A stretch of DNA of 64,000 nucleotides. Origin: Moringa oleifera. Its lineage: Eukaryota > Streptophyta > Magnoliopsida > Brassicales > Moringaceae. Below the pieces are notes generated by a model, which did no database searches, had not been told where the DNA came from, and saw only the letters and a list, made by a program, of their open reading frames with translations. Shown here piece by piece: positions 63,613-64,000 of this stretch. How positions within the stretch are numbered: position 1 is the stretch's first letter; the number at the start of each line of letters is the position of its first letter. A program made the position numbers and the translations under genes. The stretch lies in the NCBI GenBank assembly GCA_021397835.1, contig JAJFZO010000256.1:2650501-2714500 (forward strand), in the 5' to 3' direction.

Positions 63613-63950
63613 ATGGTACCGGAGGCGGACCTTGTGGCCCGGCTCCAACAAATCCTCCGGAGATCCGACCTGGACACGGCTACGCCCGGCAGCGTACGGC
63701 GGCAACTGGAGGAGGATTTCTCCGTTGACTTGTCTGACCGAAAAGCATTTATTACGGATCAAATTGACATTTACCTTCAGACACTACTACAAGAAGCAAG
63801 CAGCGACGCTGAAGAAGAACAGAATAAAGCAGATGAACAAGACCCAGAGAATGTGGAGAGCGACTTGGAAGAAGAAAACGATACTGTTGAACCTGAAGAA
63901 GATCAAGAACAAGAAGAACAGAGTGAGGGACGTGAAGACAAAAGAAGAGG
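63613..63950 (+). CDS. DEK_C / SWIB-domain chromatin protein, first exon (continues past the window)
   Basis: ATG at 63613; the exon ends at 63950 in phase 2 before GTAATG, giving 112 complete codons. The first about 55 residues form a DEK C-terminal-like helical domain (EADLVARLQQILRRSDLDTA, then GSVRRQLEEDFSVDLSDRKAFI). A strongly acidic stretch follows (SDAEEEQNKADEQ onward), then a basic turn EDKRRG. In plants this layout typically precedes one or two SWIB/MDM2 domains, as in At3g19080/At4g22360 (from memory). The SWIB part would be downstream and is not visible. Upstream in-frame non-ATG codons were not used. Confidence 0.78.
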
Positions 63951-64000
63951 GTAATGTTTTATTTTGTTTACCACTTATTTTCCTTCTTTCTAAATTTGTT

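Noticed and set aside
1..64000. CRISPR arrays, rRNA or tRNA genes, bacterial operons
   Set aside because: No regularly spaced repeats, no tRNA cloverleaf and no rRNA-like segment seen by eye; the genome is nuclear plant DNA.

Overview
The window is nuclear DNA of a flowering plant, most likely a eudicot. Genes are intron-rich with GT-AG junctions, the spacers are very A+T-rich, and the proteins are plant-specific: a KIN-12 phragmoplast kinesin, an OST1-type SnRK2 kinase, an OTP51-type PPR protein, a methylesterase, a neprosin-domain protein and a plastid ArgC. I do not try to name the species. From memory, Arabidopsis chromosome 3 carries the same kinds of gene close together (2OG oxygenases At3g19000/At3g19010, kinesin POK2 At3g19050, SWIB protein At3g19080). 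This window therefore looks like an expanded, rearranged equivalent of that block.

Layout. (1) 1-1583: the 3' end of a gene of unrecognised function. (2) 1255-8900: a direct tandem duplication with a period of about 3.9 kb. Each copy holds the last exon of gene 1, a complete three-exon 2OG-Fe(II) oxygenase, and exon 1 of a methylesterase. Both oxygenases are intact. The first methylesterase copy is dead; the second continues into a complete three-exon gene ending at 11189. (3) 11050-14050: a second, older tandem duplication of the methylesterase 3' end and flank. (4) 15331-15501, minus: a 56-codon membrane microprotein gene below the usual ORF size cut-off, with its own TATA box and a G-box/ABRE. 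(5) 16641-18363, minus: a seven-exon secreted neprosin-domain gene. (6) 18.4-21.6 kb: A+T-rich spacer. (7) 22179-36880, plus: a 37-exon KIN-12/POK-type kinesin of about 3041 residues with a perfect mitotic MSA element upstream. (8) 38229-43268, plus: plastid N-acetyl-gamma-glutamyl-phosphate reductase (13 exons). (9) 44885-47143, plus: a plastid membrane protein resembling EMB1273. (10) 48239-51852, minus: SnRK2.6/OST1-like kinase (9 exons). (11) 55613-58636, plus: OTP51-like PPR-LAGLIDADG protein. (12) 59770-63015: a decayed LINE retrotransposon. (13) 63613 to the end, plus: the first exon of a DEK_C/SWIB-type chromatin protein.

These are unlinked housekeeping and signalling functions, not a pathway cluster. 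The most dynamic part is the first 14 kb, where duplication has produced two oxygenases that now differ at a co-substrate-binding position and in their core promoters. I see no wholly new biological system. The best leads are the oxygenase pair, the microprotein gene, and the two probable GC-AG introns.
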